Source of the DNA: Microbacterium fluvii | GTDB taxonomy: Bacteria; Actinomycetota; Actinomycetes; Actinomycetales; Microbacteriaceae | Direction of reading: 5' to 3' | DNA: 64,000 nucleotides | NCBI RefSeq assembly: GCF_025515205.1 | Contig: NZ_JAOPFX010000003.1 | Span: 310,001 to 374,000, forward strand | Shown: positions 26,457 through 34,363 of the stretch, in pieces | Numbering within the stretch: the first letter of the stretch is position 1 | How the letters are laid out: every line of letters begins with the position of its first letter | The notes under the pieces: model-generated | The model's input: the letters and a program-made list of their open reading frames with translations, nothing else | Databases searched by the model: none | What the model was told of the DNA's origin: nothing | Translations under genes and position numbers: made by a program

Positions 26457-26896
26457 GCGCCCGCTTCGGCGTCGCCGTGATGGCGGTGCTGCTGGCGCTG
26501 TACATCTTCCTGGTGGGCCAGCGGGCCTGGGTGATGCTGACCAGCGGCGAACCCGTGCTGATCGCGATGGGGGTCGCGCTCGTGGTGCTGCCGGCGGTCG
26601 CGGTCTGGGCGCTCGGGCGGGAGCTGTGGTTCGGGGTGCGAGCCCAGCAGCTGGCCACCCGCATGGAGACCGAAGACGCGCTGCCCGTCGACGAGGTCGA
26701 GGTGCACCCGAGCGGACGTGTCGTGCGCGCCGACGGCGAGGCGGCCTTTCCGCGCTACCGCGCCGACGTCGAGCAGCATCCTGACGATTGGCGGGCCTGG
26801 TACCGCCTCGGTCTCGCCTACGACGCCGCCGGCGACCGCCGCCGCGCGCGCGAGGCCGTGCGCAGGGCCATCCGGCTGGAGTCGGCCACCCGCTGA
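26453..26896 (+). CDS. Small membrane protein with a TPR-like tail
   Basis: A 147-residue protein coupled to dapB by an ATGA overlap. Two membrane helices are evident at about residues 5-25 and 33-52. They are followed by a soluble tail that ends in a single tetratricopeptide-like helix pair (DDWRAWYRLGLAYDAAGDRRRAREAVRRA, quoted in part: WYRLGLAYDAAGDRRRA). The function is unknown; a scaffold role at the membrane is only a guess. Confidence 0.75.
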   Translation: MSARFGVAVMAVLLALYIFLVGQRAWVMLTSGEPVLIAMGVALVVLPAVAVWALGRELWFGVRAQQLATRMETEDALPVDEVEVHPSGRVVRADGEAAFPRYRADVEQHPDDWRAWYRLGLAYDAAGDRRRAREAVRRAIRLESATR

Positions 26897-26920
26897 GGCC
26901 GGCAGGGAGAGCCGCCATCA

Positions 26921-26964
26921 CGGATGCCCGAGGCGCAGGCATCCGCGGCGATCGTGATCGCCGC
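26921..26964. terminator. Two adjacent hairpins after the dapB pair
   Basis: The first stem is CGGATGCC/GGCATCCG (26921-26945); the second is GCGGCGATC-GT-GATCGCCGC (26945-26964). They follow the TPR gene by 24 bp and precede the tandem palindromic repeat. Probably a terminator for dapB and the TPR gene. Confidence 0.6.
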
Positions 26965-26976
26965 TCCGCATCCGCC

Positions 26977-27117
26977 TTCGGTCGTCGTAAACGGTGACCT
27001 GCGGGGGTGATGCGGTCGCCATCTGTGACGACTGAGCGTCGGGCCTCTCCATTCGGTCGTCGTAAACGGTGACCTGTCGGCCGAAGCGGTCGCCATCTGT
27101 GACGACTGAGCGTCGGG
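26977..27117. repeat. Tandem pair of 66-67 bp palindromic repeats, 75-bp period
   Basis: Two copies start at 26977 and 27052. In each, the left arm GGTCGTCGTAAACGGTGACC (26980-26999; 27055-27074) and right arm GGTCGCCATCTGTGACGACT (27014-27033; 27088-27107) are identical between copies and are imperfect inverted repeats of each other, matching at 14 of 20 positions with every mismatch a transition. The 13-14 nt loops differ (CGGGGGTGATGC-like against TCGGCCGAAGC-like). It lies between convergent genes and contains no ORF of note. It looks like a REP-type or small mobile palindrome. Confidence 0.85.
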
Positions 27118-27139
27118 TCGCTCGGTTCGGTCGAGACGA

Positions 27140-28036
27140 TCAGCCCGCGACGGCAGCCTCCACGGCGGCCTCCACGGTCGGGTGGGTGAAGGCGAAGCCC
27201 GTGCTCTCCAGCACCGAGGGCACGACGTCGGCATCGACCGTGAGCAGGGCCTCGGTCGCGTCGCGGCCGAGCGCGAGGCGCAGCGCCCACTCCGGCGCGC
27301 GCAGCAGGTAGGGGCGGTTCAGGGCGCGGGCGAGGGCGAAGCCGAGGTCGTTCGCGGTCGCCTTCGTGGGACCGGTGAGATTGGCCGGCCCGGTCAGCCG
27401 GTGGTGCAGCACGTGCCTGATCGCGGCGATCTCGTCGTCGAGCGAGATCCACGCCCAGGTCTGGGTGCCCCGGCCGATGGGGCCGGAGAGCCCTGCCCTG
27501 GTCAGCAGCATGAGGGGCTTGAGCACGCCGTCGCGGTGCACGATCGGCGCCGTGCGCAGCAGCGCCACCCGCTCGCCTGCGCCGCGCGCCGCCGCCTCCC
27601 ACTCGCCGCACACGTCGGCGAGGAACCCGTCGCCGCGGCGCGCCGTCTCGTCGAGGCGCGCGCCGGGCGCCGAGCCGTAATACCCGACGGCGGATGCCGA
27701 CACGAACAGCGGCGCGTCGGCTCCGAGTTCGCGCAGCGCACCCGCGATCGTGACGGTCGGCGTGATGCGCGACCACAGCAGCGTGCGCCGGTAGCTCGCG
27801 GTCCACGGAAACCGCCCGATGCTCGCGCCGTTGAGGCCGACGACGGCGTCGGCGCCCGCCAGTGCAGCAGGGTCGAGCGCGGTCGCGCCCGGCGCCCACT
27901 CGACTTCGTCGGATGACTCCGGCGGTCTGCGCACGAGCCGGGTCACGGCGACGCCGTCGGCCCGCAGGCTCGCGGCCAAGGCGCTGCCGATGAGACCGGA
28001 CGCACCGGCGATGACGACCCGCGAGGGGTCAGGCAA
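27140..28036 (-). CDS. TIGR01777-family NAD-dependent epimerase/dehydratase
   Basis: A 298-residue extended SDR-like protein. The N-terminal NAD(P) motif is VVIAGASGLIGSALAASL at residues 7-24, with GADAVVGLNGASI as the family strand and FVSASAVGYYGSA around the active-site serine/tyrosine. The TIGR01777 family (E. coli YfcH, plant SulA-like) has no firmly assigned substrate. It ends 23 bp after the palindromic repeat. Its first codons overlap the OsmC gene stop by 8 bp, so the two are cotranscribed. Confidence 0.86.
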   Translation of the reverse strand: MPDPSRVVIAGASGLIGSALAASLRADGVAVTRLVRRPPESSDEVEWAPGATALDPAALAGADAVVGLNGASIGRFPWTASYRRTLLWSRITPTVTIAGALRELGADAPLFVSASAVGYYGSAPGARLDETARRGDGFLADVCGEWEAAARGAGERVALLRTAPIVHRDGVLKPLMLLTRAGLSGPIGRGTQTWAWISLDDEIAAIRHVLHHRLTGPANLTGPTKATANDLGFALARALNRPYLLRAPEWALRLALGRDATEALLTVDADVVPSVLESTGFAFTHPTVEAAVEAAVAG

Positions 28037-28454
28037 GCGTCGCCTCGAGGGTGATCTCGATGCCCGCGAGCGCGGCCGAGACGGGGCACCCGGCCTTCGC
28101 CTCGGCGGCCAGCCGGTCGAAGTCGGCCTGGGCGAGCCCCGGCACCGTCGCGTTGACGTTGAGGTGGCTGCCGGTGATGCCCGTGCCGGGGATGAACGTC
28201 ACGGATGCCGTCGTCTCGATCGACTGCGCGGGGGTGCCGTTCTGGGCGAGCGCGTTGGAGAACGCCATGCTGAAGCACGACGAGTGCGCCGCGGCGATGA
28301 GCTCTTCCGGGGTGGTCACCGACGACGAGCCTTCGCTGCGCGCCTTCCAGTTCACCGGGAAGGGTCCCTGGTTCGAGCTCTCGAGCGCGACCTGGCCCGA
28401 CCCTTCGAAGAGGCTGCCCTGCCAGGTGGTCGTCGCTTCGCTGGTCACGCTCAT
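28029..28454 (-). CDS. OsmC-family peroxiredoxin
   Basis: A 141-residue OsmC/Ohr-type protein with the two reactive cysteines: one in AAHSSCFSMAFSNAL (near residue 60) and one in AEAKAGCPVSAAL (near 126). It reduces organic hydroperoxides. It follows the OsmC rather than Ohr pattern around the first cysteine. The ATG at 28454 follows AGGGAG; TAGGCT at 28496-28491 gives a leader of about 30-40 nt. Forms a transcript with the TIGR01777 gene downstream; the DUF4395/thioredoxin pair lies upstream on the same strand. Confidence 0.9.
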   Translation of the reverse strand: MSVTSEATTTWQGSLFEGSGQVALESSNQGPFPVNWKARSEGSSSVTTPEELIAAAHSSCFSMAFSNALAQNGTPAQSIETTASVTFIPGTGITGSHLNVNATVPGLAQADFDRLAAEAKAGCPVSAALAGIEITLEATLA

Positions 28455-28525
28455 GCTGTGCTCCCTGTCGTGGGTGAGACGGATGCGGCCAGCCTAACCG
28501 CGGCCCGCGCACAGCGGAACGGGGC

Positions 28526-29053
28526 TCAGACGGCGGGGCGCTCCCGGCCGACGATGCCCGCCCGCTGCAGCAGCAGATAGAGCTGGCAGCCCAGGCACAG
28601 GCCGAACACGGCGTTGAGGAAGGCCGCGATGAACGCGGCGGCCGCGGCGATCGGCAGGGCCCACGGCACGCCGACGAGGTGCAGCAGCAGCCCGACGACG
28701 GTGACGAACAGGCCCACGCCCTGCGCGAAGCGCGGCGGGCGGGGGTCTTCGAGATCGGTCGGGGGAGCGAGGCGGGGCTGCACGAGCGCGCGGAAGAGGG
28801 CGCCCCACGGCGCCGTGCGCGGAGAGAGCACGCCCCACAGGAACAGCGCTGCGATGATCGCCAGCAGCACGAAGGCCGGGTCGGCGACGCGCTCGGCGAG
28901 GCTCGCGGTCGCGAGGTCCCCCGAGGTCGACAGCCCGGTCAGCCCCAGGAAGGCGTCGACGAGCAGCAGCAGCGCCGTGATCCCGGCCGTGAAGCGCGGA
29001 CCGCGCGGGTCGATGCCCCGGCGGGTGGCGGCGGCATCCGTTCGGTCAGACAT
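28526..29053 (-). CDS. DUF4395 membrane protein
   Basis: A 175-residue protein with four predicted membrane helices: about 21-41, 59-76, 111-129 and 131-150. It ends with a C153-L-G-C156 pair in GLCLGCQLYLLLQR just after the last helix. This matches DUF4395, a family without known function. The preceding thioredoxin-like gene overlaps its start by 8 bp (29046-29053). A membrane redox partner for that protein is a reasonable hypothesis given the CxxC, but it is not shown. Confidence 0.82.
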   Translation of the reverse strand: MSDRTDAAATRRGIDPRGPRFTAGITALLLLVDAFLGLTGLSTSGDLATASLAERVADPAFVLLAIIAALFLWGVLSPRTAPWGALFRALVQPRLAPPTDLEDPRPPRFAQGVGLFVTVVGLLLHLVGVPWALPIAAAAAFIAAFLNAVFGLCLGCQLYLLLQRAGIVGRERPAV

Positions 29054-29483
29054 TGGCGGCCTCACTGGTCAGGCGGGTCAGCTCGAGTTCGATGACGTCG
29101 CGGTTCGGGGCGCCGGCGATGCGCGACTGCACGGCGCCCTGCTTGTCGAGGATGAGCGTGGTCGGCGTCTGCAGCACGTGGAAGTGCTTGGCGATGTCGG
29201 GGCGGTGGGTCAGATCGATGTCGAGGTGACGCACGCCCTCGTGCCCCTCGGCGATCTGCGACAGCGTGCGATGCACGCCGGGGCAGCGGGCGCACAGCTC
29301 GGTGCTGAACTGCAGCAGCGTCGCCGCCTCGCCGAGGCGATCGGCGCCGAGGCGGGCGGGCTCGACCACCTCGTGCTCGATGTGGTGGCTCGGGCGGCCC
29401 TGCCGCCACTGCACGTAGACGCCCAGCGCCACGGTCGCCACCAGCAGGGCGGCGATCGCGACGAGAGCGCTCACGAGGGTCAC
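29046..29483 (-). CDS. Membrane-anchored thioredoxin-like protein
   Basis: A 145-residue protein with an N-terminal membrane helix (residues 3-25) and a thioredoxin fold. The active site is C64-A-R-C67 in STELCARCPGV, and the cis-proline is P107 in LQTPTTL. The helix orientation suggests an extracytoplasmic or membrane-facing catalytic domain. TACTCT (29497-29492, minus strand) lies 8 nt before the GTG start, so a leaderless transcript is likely. Cotranscribed with DUF4395 and perhaps the OsmC gene beyond. Confidence 0.85.
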   Translation of the reverse strand: MTLVSALVAIAALLVATVALGVYVQWRQGRPSHHIEHEVVEPARLGADRLGEAATLLQFSTELCARCPGVHRTLSQIAEGHEGVRHLDIDLTHRPDIAKHFHVLQTPTTLILDKQGAVQSRIAGAPNRDVIELELTRLTSEAANV

Positions 29484-29577
29484 AACTGTTCAGAGTAACC
29501 CCATGCGCCTGGATGGAGGGTGAAACCCCCGAGTGTGACAGCCGGTGCGTAACAATCGCGCCGGTAGTGTTGCACCC

Positions 29578-30321
29578 GTGAGCGAAGCCAGCGAAGCCCC
29601 CTCGATCGAATTCCGAAGCGACGTCACCGTGGAGCTCGTGCGCGCGAGTGCCGCCGACTCCGACGTGCTGTTCGCCGCGCGCGTGTCGACACAGGGCGAG
29701 CAGACGCTGGAGGCGGCCGCATCCGGCGCAGAGGCCGGCGCCCGCGACCGCGGCCTCATCAACTACCTCATGCGCGACCGCCACGGCTCGCCGTTCGAGC
29801 ACAACTCGATGACCTTCTATGTGCAGGCGCCGATCTTCGTGTTCCGCGAGTTCATGCGCCACCGCATCGCCTCGTACAACGAGGAGTCCGGCCGCTACCG
29901 CGAGCTGCGCCCCGTCTTCTACGTTCCCGCGCGCGAGCGCAACCTCAACCAGGTCGGCAAGCCTGGGGCCTACGAGTTCCTCCCCGGCACCGACGAGCAG
30001 TTCGCGCTCGTCGACGAGACCACCCGTGAGGCGTCGACGCACGCGTTCGGGGCGTATCAGCGGATGCTGGAGGCCGGCGTCGCCCGCGAGGTGGCGCGCA
30101 TCGTGCTGCCGCTGAACATCTACTCGTCGATGTACGTGACGCTCAACGCGCGATCGCTCATGAACTTCCTCTCGCTGCGCACCAAGGTCGAGGGCACGCA
30201 CTTCCCCTCGTTCCCGCAGCGCGAGATCGAGATGTGCGCCGAGAAGATGGAGGCGTTCTGGACCGAGCTCATGCCGCTCACCCACGCCGCCTTCAACGCC
30301 AACGGCCGGGTCGCCCCCTAG
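29578..30321 (+). CDS. thyX: Flavin-dependent thymidylate synthase
   Basis: A 247-residue ThyX. The signature R94-H-R…S…N…S…R-Y107 reads RHRIASYNEESGRY, which binds FAD and dUMP; SPFEHNSMTF precedes it. It makes dTMP with methylenetetrahydrofolate and NADPH. The GTG at 29578 is preceded 7 nt upstream by TAGTGT with GTGACA as a possible -35, so the longer in-frame extension to 29545 was rejected. Starts the block with the SDR gene, dapA and rnj. Confidence 0.95.
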   Translation: MSEASEAPSIEFRSDVTVELVRASAADSDVLFAARVSTQGEQTLEAAASGAEAGARDRGLINYLMRDRHGSPFEHNSMTFYVQAPIFVFREFMRHRIASYNEESGRYRELRPVFYVPARERNLNQVGKPGAYEFLPGTDEQFALVDETTREASTHAFGAYQRMLEAGVAREVARIVLPLNIYSSMYVTLNARSLMNFLSLRTKVEGTHFPSFPQREIEMCAEKMEAFWTELMPLTHAAFNANGRVAP

Positions 30322-30323
30322 GC

Positions 30324-31082
30324 ATGGCGACCGCGCTCATCACGGGCGCGAGCTCGGGCCTGGGCGCCGAGTTCGCCAGGCAGCTGGCGGCGCGCGGCGC
30401 CGATCTCATGCTCGTCGCGCGCGACCGCGAGGCGCTGCAGCGGGTCGCGGTCGAGGCGAGGGCATCCGGCGTCGAGGCAGAGGTGCTCGTGGCCGACCTG
30501 CTGGTGCCCGAGCAGCGCGACGCCGTGATCGCGCGAGTGACCGACCCGCGGCATCCGATCGAGCTGCTCATCAACAACGCCGGCTTCGGGCTGCCGCTCG
30601 CGTTCGAGCGCAACGACATCGAAGACGAGGTGCGCCACCTGCGTCTGCACGTCGAAGAGCCGATGCGGCTCATGCACGCGGCGCTGCAGCCGATGCTCGA
30701 CCGAGGACACGGCCGCATCGTCAACGTCGCCTCGGTCGCGGCCTTCATGCCCCGCTCGACCTACGGCGCCGTCAAGGGCTGGACCGTCGCCTTCAGCCGA
30801 TGGGCGAACACCCGCTACGCACCGCGCGGCGTGACCGTGACCGCCGTGTGCCCGGGGTTCACGCACACGAACTTCCACGAGCGCATGGGTCTCGCGCCGG
30901 GGCGCGAGGGCATCGCCTCGTGGATGTGGCTCGACGCTGCCGACGTCGTGGCCGAGTCGCTGCGCGATGCCGCCCGCGGCAGGTCGGTGTCGGTGCCCTC
31001 CGTCAGGTACAAGGTCATGACGCGGCTGGTCGGCCTGCTCCCCGACCGGGTGTCTGCCTCGCTCGGTCAGAAGGGGCGCTGA
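30324..31082 (+). CDS. Short-chain dehydrogenase/reductase
   Basis: A 252-residue classical SDR. The cofactor motif is TGASSGLG at residues 7-14, the structural NNAG is in LLINNAGFG, the catalytic serine is in IVNVASVAAF and the Y-x3-K is YGAVK. The substrate is unknown; the sequence resembles the DltE/YqjQ-like SDRs acting on lipid or long-chain substrates. It begins 2 bp after thyX in the same transcript. In many relatives thyX and dapA are adjacent, so this gene may be a lineage-specific insertion. Confidence 0.87.
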   Translation: MATALITGASSGLGAEFARQLAARGADLMLVARDREALQRVAVEARASGVEAEVLVADLLVPEQRDAVIARVTDPRHPIELLINNAGFGLPLAFERNDIEDEVRHLRLHVEEPMRLMHAALQPMLDRGHGRIVNVASVAAFMPRSTYGAVKGWTVAFSRWANTRYAPRGVTVTAVCPGFTHTNFHERMGLAPGREGIASWMWLDAADVVAESLRDAARGRSVSVPSVRYKVMTRLVGLLPDRVSASLGQKGR

Positions 31083-31127
31083 GGGCCGGGTCCCGTCGGG
31101 GCCGCGCCGACCCGATAGCCTGGAGGG

Positions 31128-32105
31128 ATGACGCACACGGGCAATCCCTTCGGACAGGTGCTCGTCGCGCTCGTCACCCCGATGACGGCCGACGGCGAGG
31201 TCGATTGGCCCGCCGTCGAGAAGCACATCGACGACGTCATCACCGCGGGGGCCGACGGCATCGTCGTCACCGGCACCACGGGCGAGACCTCGACCCTCAC
31301 CGACCCCGAGAAGATCCGTCTCGTCGAGGTCGGCAAAGACGTCGCGGCGGGCCGGGCCAAGATCATCACCGGCGGCGGCTCCAACGAGACCGCCCACGCG
31401 ATCGAGCTCTACCGGCACAGCGAGAAGGCCGGCGCCGACGGCATCATGATCGTGACGCCGTACTACAATAAGCCGACGCAGGCCGGCATCCTCACGCACT
31501 TCCGCCTCGTCGCCGACGCGACCGATCTGCCGGTCATCCTCTACGACATCCCCGGCCGCACCGGCGTGCCGATCCAGTACGAGACGATCCTGCGCCTGGC
31601 CAAGCACCCCAACATCCTCGCGATCAAAGACGCCAAGGGCGACTTCAGCGAGGTGAGCCGCGTGCTCAACCAGACCGACCTCCTGTACTTCTCCGGCGAC
31701 GACGCCAACGTGCTGCCGCACCTGTCGATCGGGGCCTCAGGCCTCATCGGCGTGACGGCCAACATCGCTGCGGCCCCCTACCGCCAGATCGTGGATGCGG
31801 TCAACACGGGCGATCTGAAGACCGCCACGGCCGCCCACCGTCAGCTCGAGCCGCTCGTGCGCGCCGTCATGACGCACGTGCCGGGCACGGTCGCGGCCAA
31901 ATACATCCTCCACGGCCTCGGTCGCATCTCGAGCCCCCGCGTGCGGCTGCCCCTCGTGGGCCCAGAAGAGTGGGAGGCCGCCAAGATCGAAGACGAGATC
32001 GCCCTGGTCACCGACGTGCCGGGCGCCGACTTCTCCAACTTCCGTCCCGACCGCAACGCCGCCGCCGGCGGCGCGCTTCCGAAGGTGTCGGGCACCACCA
32101 GATAG
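31128..32105 (+). CDS. dapA: 4-hydroxy-tetrahydrodipicolinate synthase
   Basis: A 325-residue DapA of the TIM-barrel lyase family. The substrate loop is GTTGETSTL, the catalytic tyrosine is Y139 in YDIPGRTG and the Schiff-base lysine is K167 in AIKDAKGD, 28 residues apart as in other DapA enzymes. It condenses pyruvate with aspartate semialdehyde. TAGCCT lies 6 nt before the ATG, so it may have its own leaderless promoter. rnj follows 12 bp downstream. Confidence 0.95.
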   Translation: MTHTGNPFGQVLVALVTPMTADGEVDWPAVEKHIDDVITAGADGIVVTGTTGETSTLTDPEKIRLVEVGKDVAAGRAKIITGGGSNETAHAIELYRHSEKAGADGIMIVTPYYNKPTQAGILTHFRLVADATDLPVILYDIPGRTGVPIQYETILRLAKHPNILAIKDAKGDFSEVSRVLNQTDLLYFSGDDANVLPHLSIGASGLIGVTANIAAAPYRQIVDAVNTGDLKTATAAHRQLEPLVRAVMTHVPGTVAAKYILHGLGRISSPRVRLPLVGPEEWEAAKIEDEIALVTDVPGADFSNFRPDRNAAAGGALPKVSGTTR

Positions 32106-32117
32106 CAAGGGCACTCC

Positions 32118-33794
32118 ATGCCGAACACCGTGTACGACCCGCCCGCCCTCGAAACCGGAACCCTTCGGGTGACCCCGCTCGGAGGCCTCGGCGAGGTCGG
32201 TCGCAACATGACCGTCTTCGAATACGACGGGAAGCTGCTCATCGTCGACTGCGGCGTGCTCTTCCCCGAAGAGCATCAGCCGGGCGTCGACCTGATCCTT
32301 CCCGACCTCGAGCCCATCCGCGGGCGCCTCGACGACATCGTCGGGGTCGTGCTCACGCACGGCCACGAAGACCACATCGGCGCCGTGCCGTACCTGCTGC
32401 GACTCAAGCAGGACATCCCGATCATCGGCTCCGGCCTGACGCTCGCCCTCACCGAGGCGAAGCTCAAAGAGCACCGCATCAAGGCCTACACGCTCACCGT
32501 CAAGGAGGGCGAGCGCGAGAAGCTCGGCCCCTTCGACCTCGAGTTCGTCGCGGTGAACCACTCGATCCCCGACGCCCTGGCGGTCGCCATCCGCACGCCC
32601 GCGGGCATGGTTCTGGCCACCGGCGACTTCAAGATGGACCAGCTCCCGCTGGACGACCGGCTCACCGACCTGCGCGCCTTCGCGCGGCTGGGGGAGGAGG
32701 GGGTCGACCTCTTCCTCGTCGACTCCACCAACGCCGACGTGCCGGGGTTCACGCCGCTCGAGCGCGCCATCGGGCCGGTGCTCGACCAGGTGATCGGCAA
32801 GGCGCCTCGGCGCGTCATCGTCGCGAGCTTCTCGAGCCACGTGCACCGCGTGCAGCAGGTCATCGACGCGGCCCACGCCCACGGCCGTCGCGTCGCCTTC
32901 CTCGGCCGCTCGATGGTGCGCAACATGACGATCGCCGAAGACCTCGGCTACCTCAAGGTGCCCGACGGCGTGCTCATCGACTACAAGAAGGCCAAGGACC
33001 TCCCCGACGACCGCATCGTCTACATGTCGACCGGCTCGCAGGGCGAGCCGATGGCGGTGCTCAGCCGCATGGCCAACCTCGACCACGCGATCGAACCGGG
33101 GCCGGGCGACACCGTGATCCTGGCCTCGAGCCTGATCCCCGGCAACGAGAACGCCGTCTACCGCGTGATCGACGGGCTCACCAAGCTCGGCGCGAACGTC
33201 GTGCACAAGGGCAACGCCAAGGTGCACGTGTCGGGCCACGCCGCCGCCGGCGAGCTGCTGTACTGCTACAACATCCTCCAACCTCGCAACGTGCTGCCCG
33301 TGCACGGCGAGTACCGCCACCTCATGGCCAACGCCCGTCTCGCGCAGGACACCGGCATCCCCGCCGAGAACACGATCATCGGCGAGAACGGCACCGTCGT
33401 CGATCTGAAGGACGGCGTCGCGAAGGTCGTCGGCCAGCTCGACCTCGGCTTCGTCTACGTCGACGGCTCGACGGTCGGCGAGATCACCGATGCCGACCTG
33501 AAGGATCGCCGCATCCTCGGCGAAGAGGGCTTCATCTCGGTCATCGTCGTCGTGGATGCCGCGACCGGGCGCATCATCTCGGGCCCCGAGATCCACGCGA
33601 GAGGCTTCGCCGAAGACGACAAGGTGTTCGATTCGGTCAAGCCCAAGATCGCCGCCGCGCTCGAAGAGGCGGCGACCTCGGGCGTGCGCGACACCCATGC
33701 GCTGTCGCAGGTCGTTCGGCGCACGATCGGCCGCTGGGTCAACCAGACCCTGCGCCGCCGCCCCATGATCGTGCCCCTTGTCATCGAGGCGTAA
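32118..33794 (+). CDS. rnj: Ribonuclease J
   Basis: A 558-residue metallo-β-lactamase/β-CASP ribonuclease. The zinc motif H81-G-H83-E-D85-H86 is in LTHGHEDHIG, other ligands follow in VNHSIPDAL and TGDFKMDQ, and the β-CASP region contains ASFSSHVHRVQQ and VSGHAAAGEL. It acts in rRNA maturation and mRNA decay, with endo- and 5'-exonuclease activity in actinobacteria. The dapA-rnj pairing is the standard actinobacterial order. Confidence 0.95.
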   Translation: MPNTVYDPPALETGTLRVTPLGGLGEVGRNMTVFEYDGKLLIVDCGVLFPEEHQPGVDLILPDLEPIRGRLDDIVGVVLTHGHEDHIGAVPYLLRLKQDIPIIGSGLTLALTEAKLKEHRIKAYTLTVKEGEREKLGPFDLEFVAVNHSIPDALAVAIRTPAGMVLATGDFKMDQLPLDDRLTDLRAFARLGEEGVDLFLVDSTNADVPGFTPLERAIGPVLDQVIGKAPRRVIVASFSSHVHRVQQVIDAAHAHGRRVAFLGRSMVRNMTIAEDLGYLKVPDGVLIDYKKAKDLPDDRIVYMSTGSQGEPMAVLSRMANLDHAIEPGPGDTVILASSLIPGNENAVYRVIDGLTKLGANVVHKGNAKVHVSGHAAAGELLYCYNILQPRNVLPVHGEYRHLMANARLAQDTGIPAENTIIGENGTVVDLKDGVAKVVGQLDLGFVYVDGSTVGEITDADLKDRRILGEEGFISVIVVVDAATGRIISGPEIHARGFAEDDKVFDSVKPKIAAALEEAATSGVRDTHALSQVVRRTIGRWVNQTLRRRPMIVPLVIEA

Positions 33795-33817
33795 CACAGG
33801 AGCCCTACACTTCCGCC

Positions 33818-34312
33818 ATGCCAGCGACGTTCACGGTGCGGCCCGCCACGGCCGCAGACGGCGCGTTCCTGGCCGACATGGTGGTCGAGGCGGCCAACTG
33901 GCGGCAGGGCGGCGCCCGACCGCGCCACGACGTCATGACCGATGACGAGCACCGGCGCTACCTCGCCGGCTGGATGCGCCCGGGCGACGCCGGGTTCGTC
34001 GCGCTCGACGGCAACGGGGAGCCGATCGGCGCCGCCTGGTACCGCATGCTGCCCCGCAGCGACCCCGGATACGGCTACGTCGGCACGGGCGTGCCGGAGC
34101 TCATCATCGGGGTGCGCCCGATCTGGCGCGCACACGGCGTGGGGCGGATGCTGCTGCAGCGCCTCTGCGAGCATGCCCGAGCCGAGGGGTTCGCCCGCAT
34201 CAGCCTGAGCGTCGAGCGCGGCAACTTCGCCGCGACCCTCTACCGCAGCGAGGGATTCGCCGTCACCCAGAGCGGGATCGGCCGCGACACCATGGTCAAG
34301 CGGCTGCGCTGA
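33818..34312 (+). CDS. GNAT-family N-acetyltransferase
   Basis: A 164-residue GNAT protein. The acetyl-CoA loop is RPIWRAHGVGRMLLQRLCEHA (pattern R-x-x-G-V-G), and the C-terminal fold ends VERGNFAATLYRSEGFAV. The substrate is unknown. TACACT at 33806-33811 lies 6 nt before the ATG, suggesting its own leaderless promoter between rnj and ftsK. Confidence 0.85.
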   Translation: MPATFTVRPATAADGAFLADMVVEAANWRQGGARPRHDVMTDDEHRRYLAGWMRPGDAGFVALDGNGEPIGAAWYRMLPRSDPGYGYVGTGVPELIIGVRPIWRAHGVGRMLLQRLCEHARAEGFARISLSVERGNFAATLYRSEGFAVTQSGIGRDTMVKRLR

Positions 34313-34363
34313 GCACCGCGTCGCTCCGGCGAAAAGTCGCACCCCCGCCGTAGCGTGGAACGC

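Noticed and set aside
26977..27117. CRISPR array
   Set aside because: Only two units, each an internal hairpin with a 13-14 nt loop and a ~8-nt gap, and no cas genes; the structure is a tandem palindrome.
25125..27899. A 924-codon minus-strand frame spanning the GNAT gene and dapB
   Set aside because: Only its last 154 codons are a real protein; the rest is antisense to dapB and runs through repeats.
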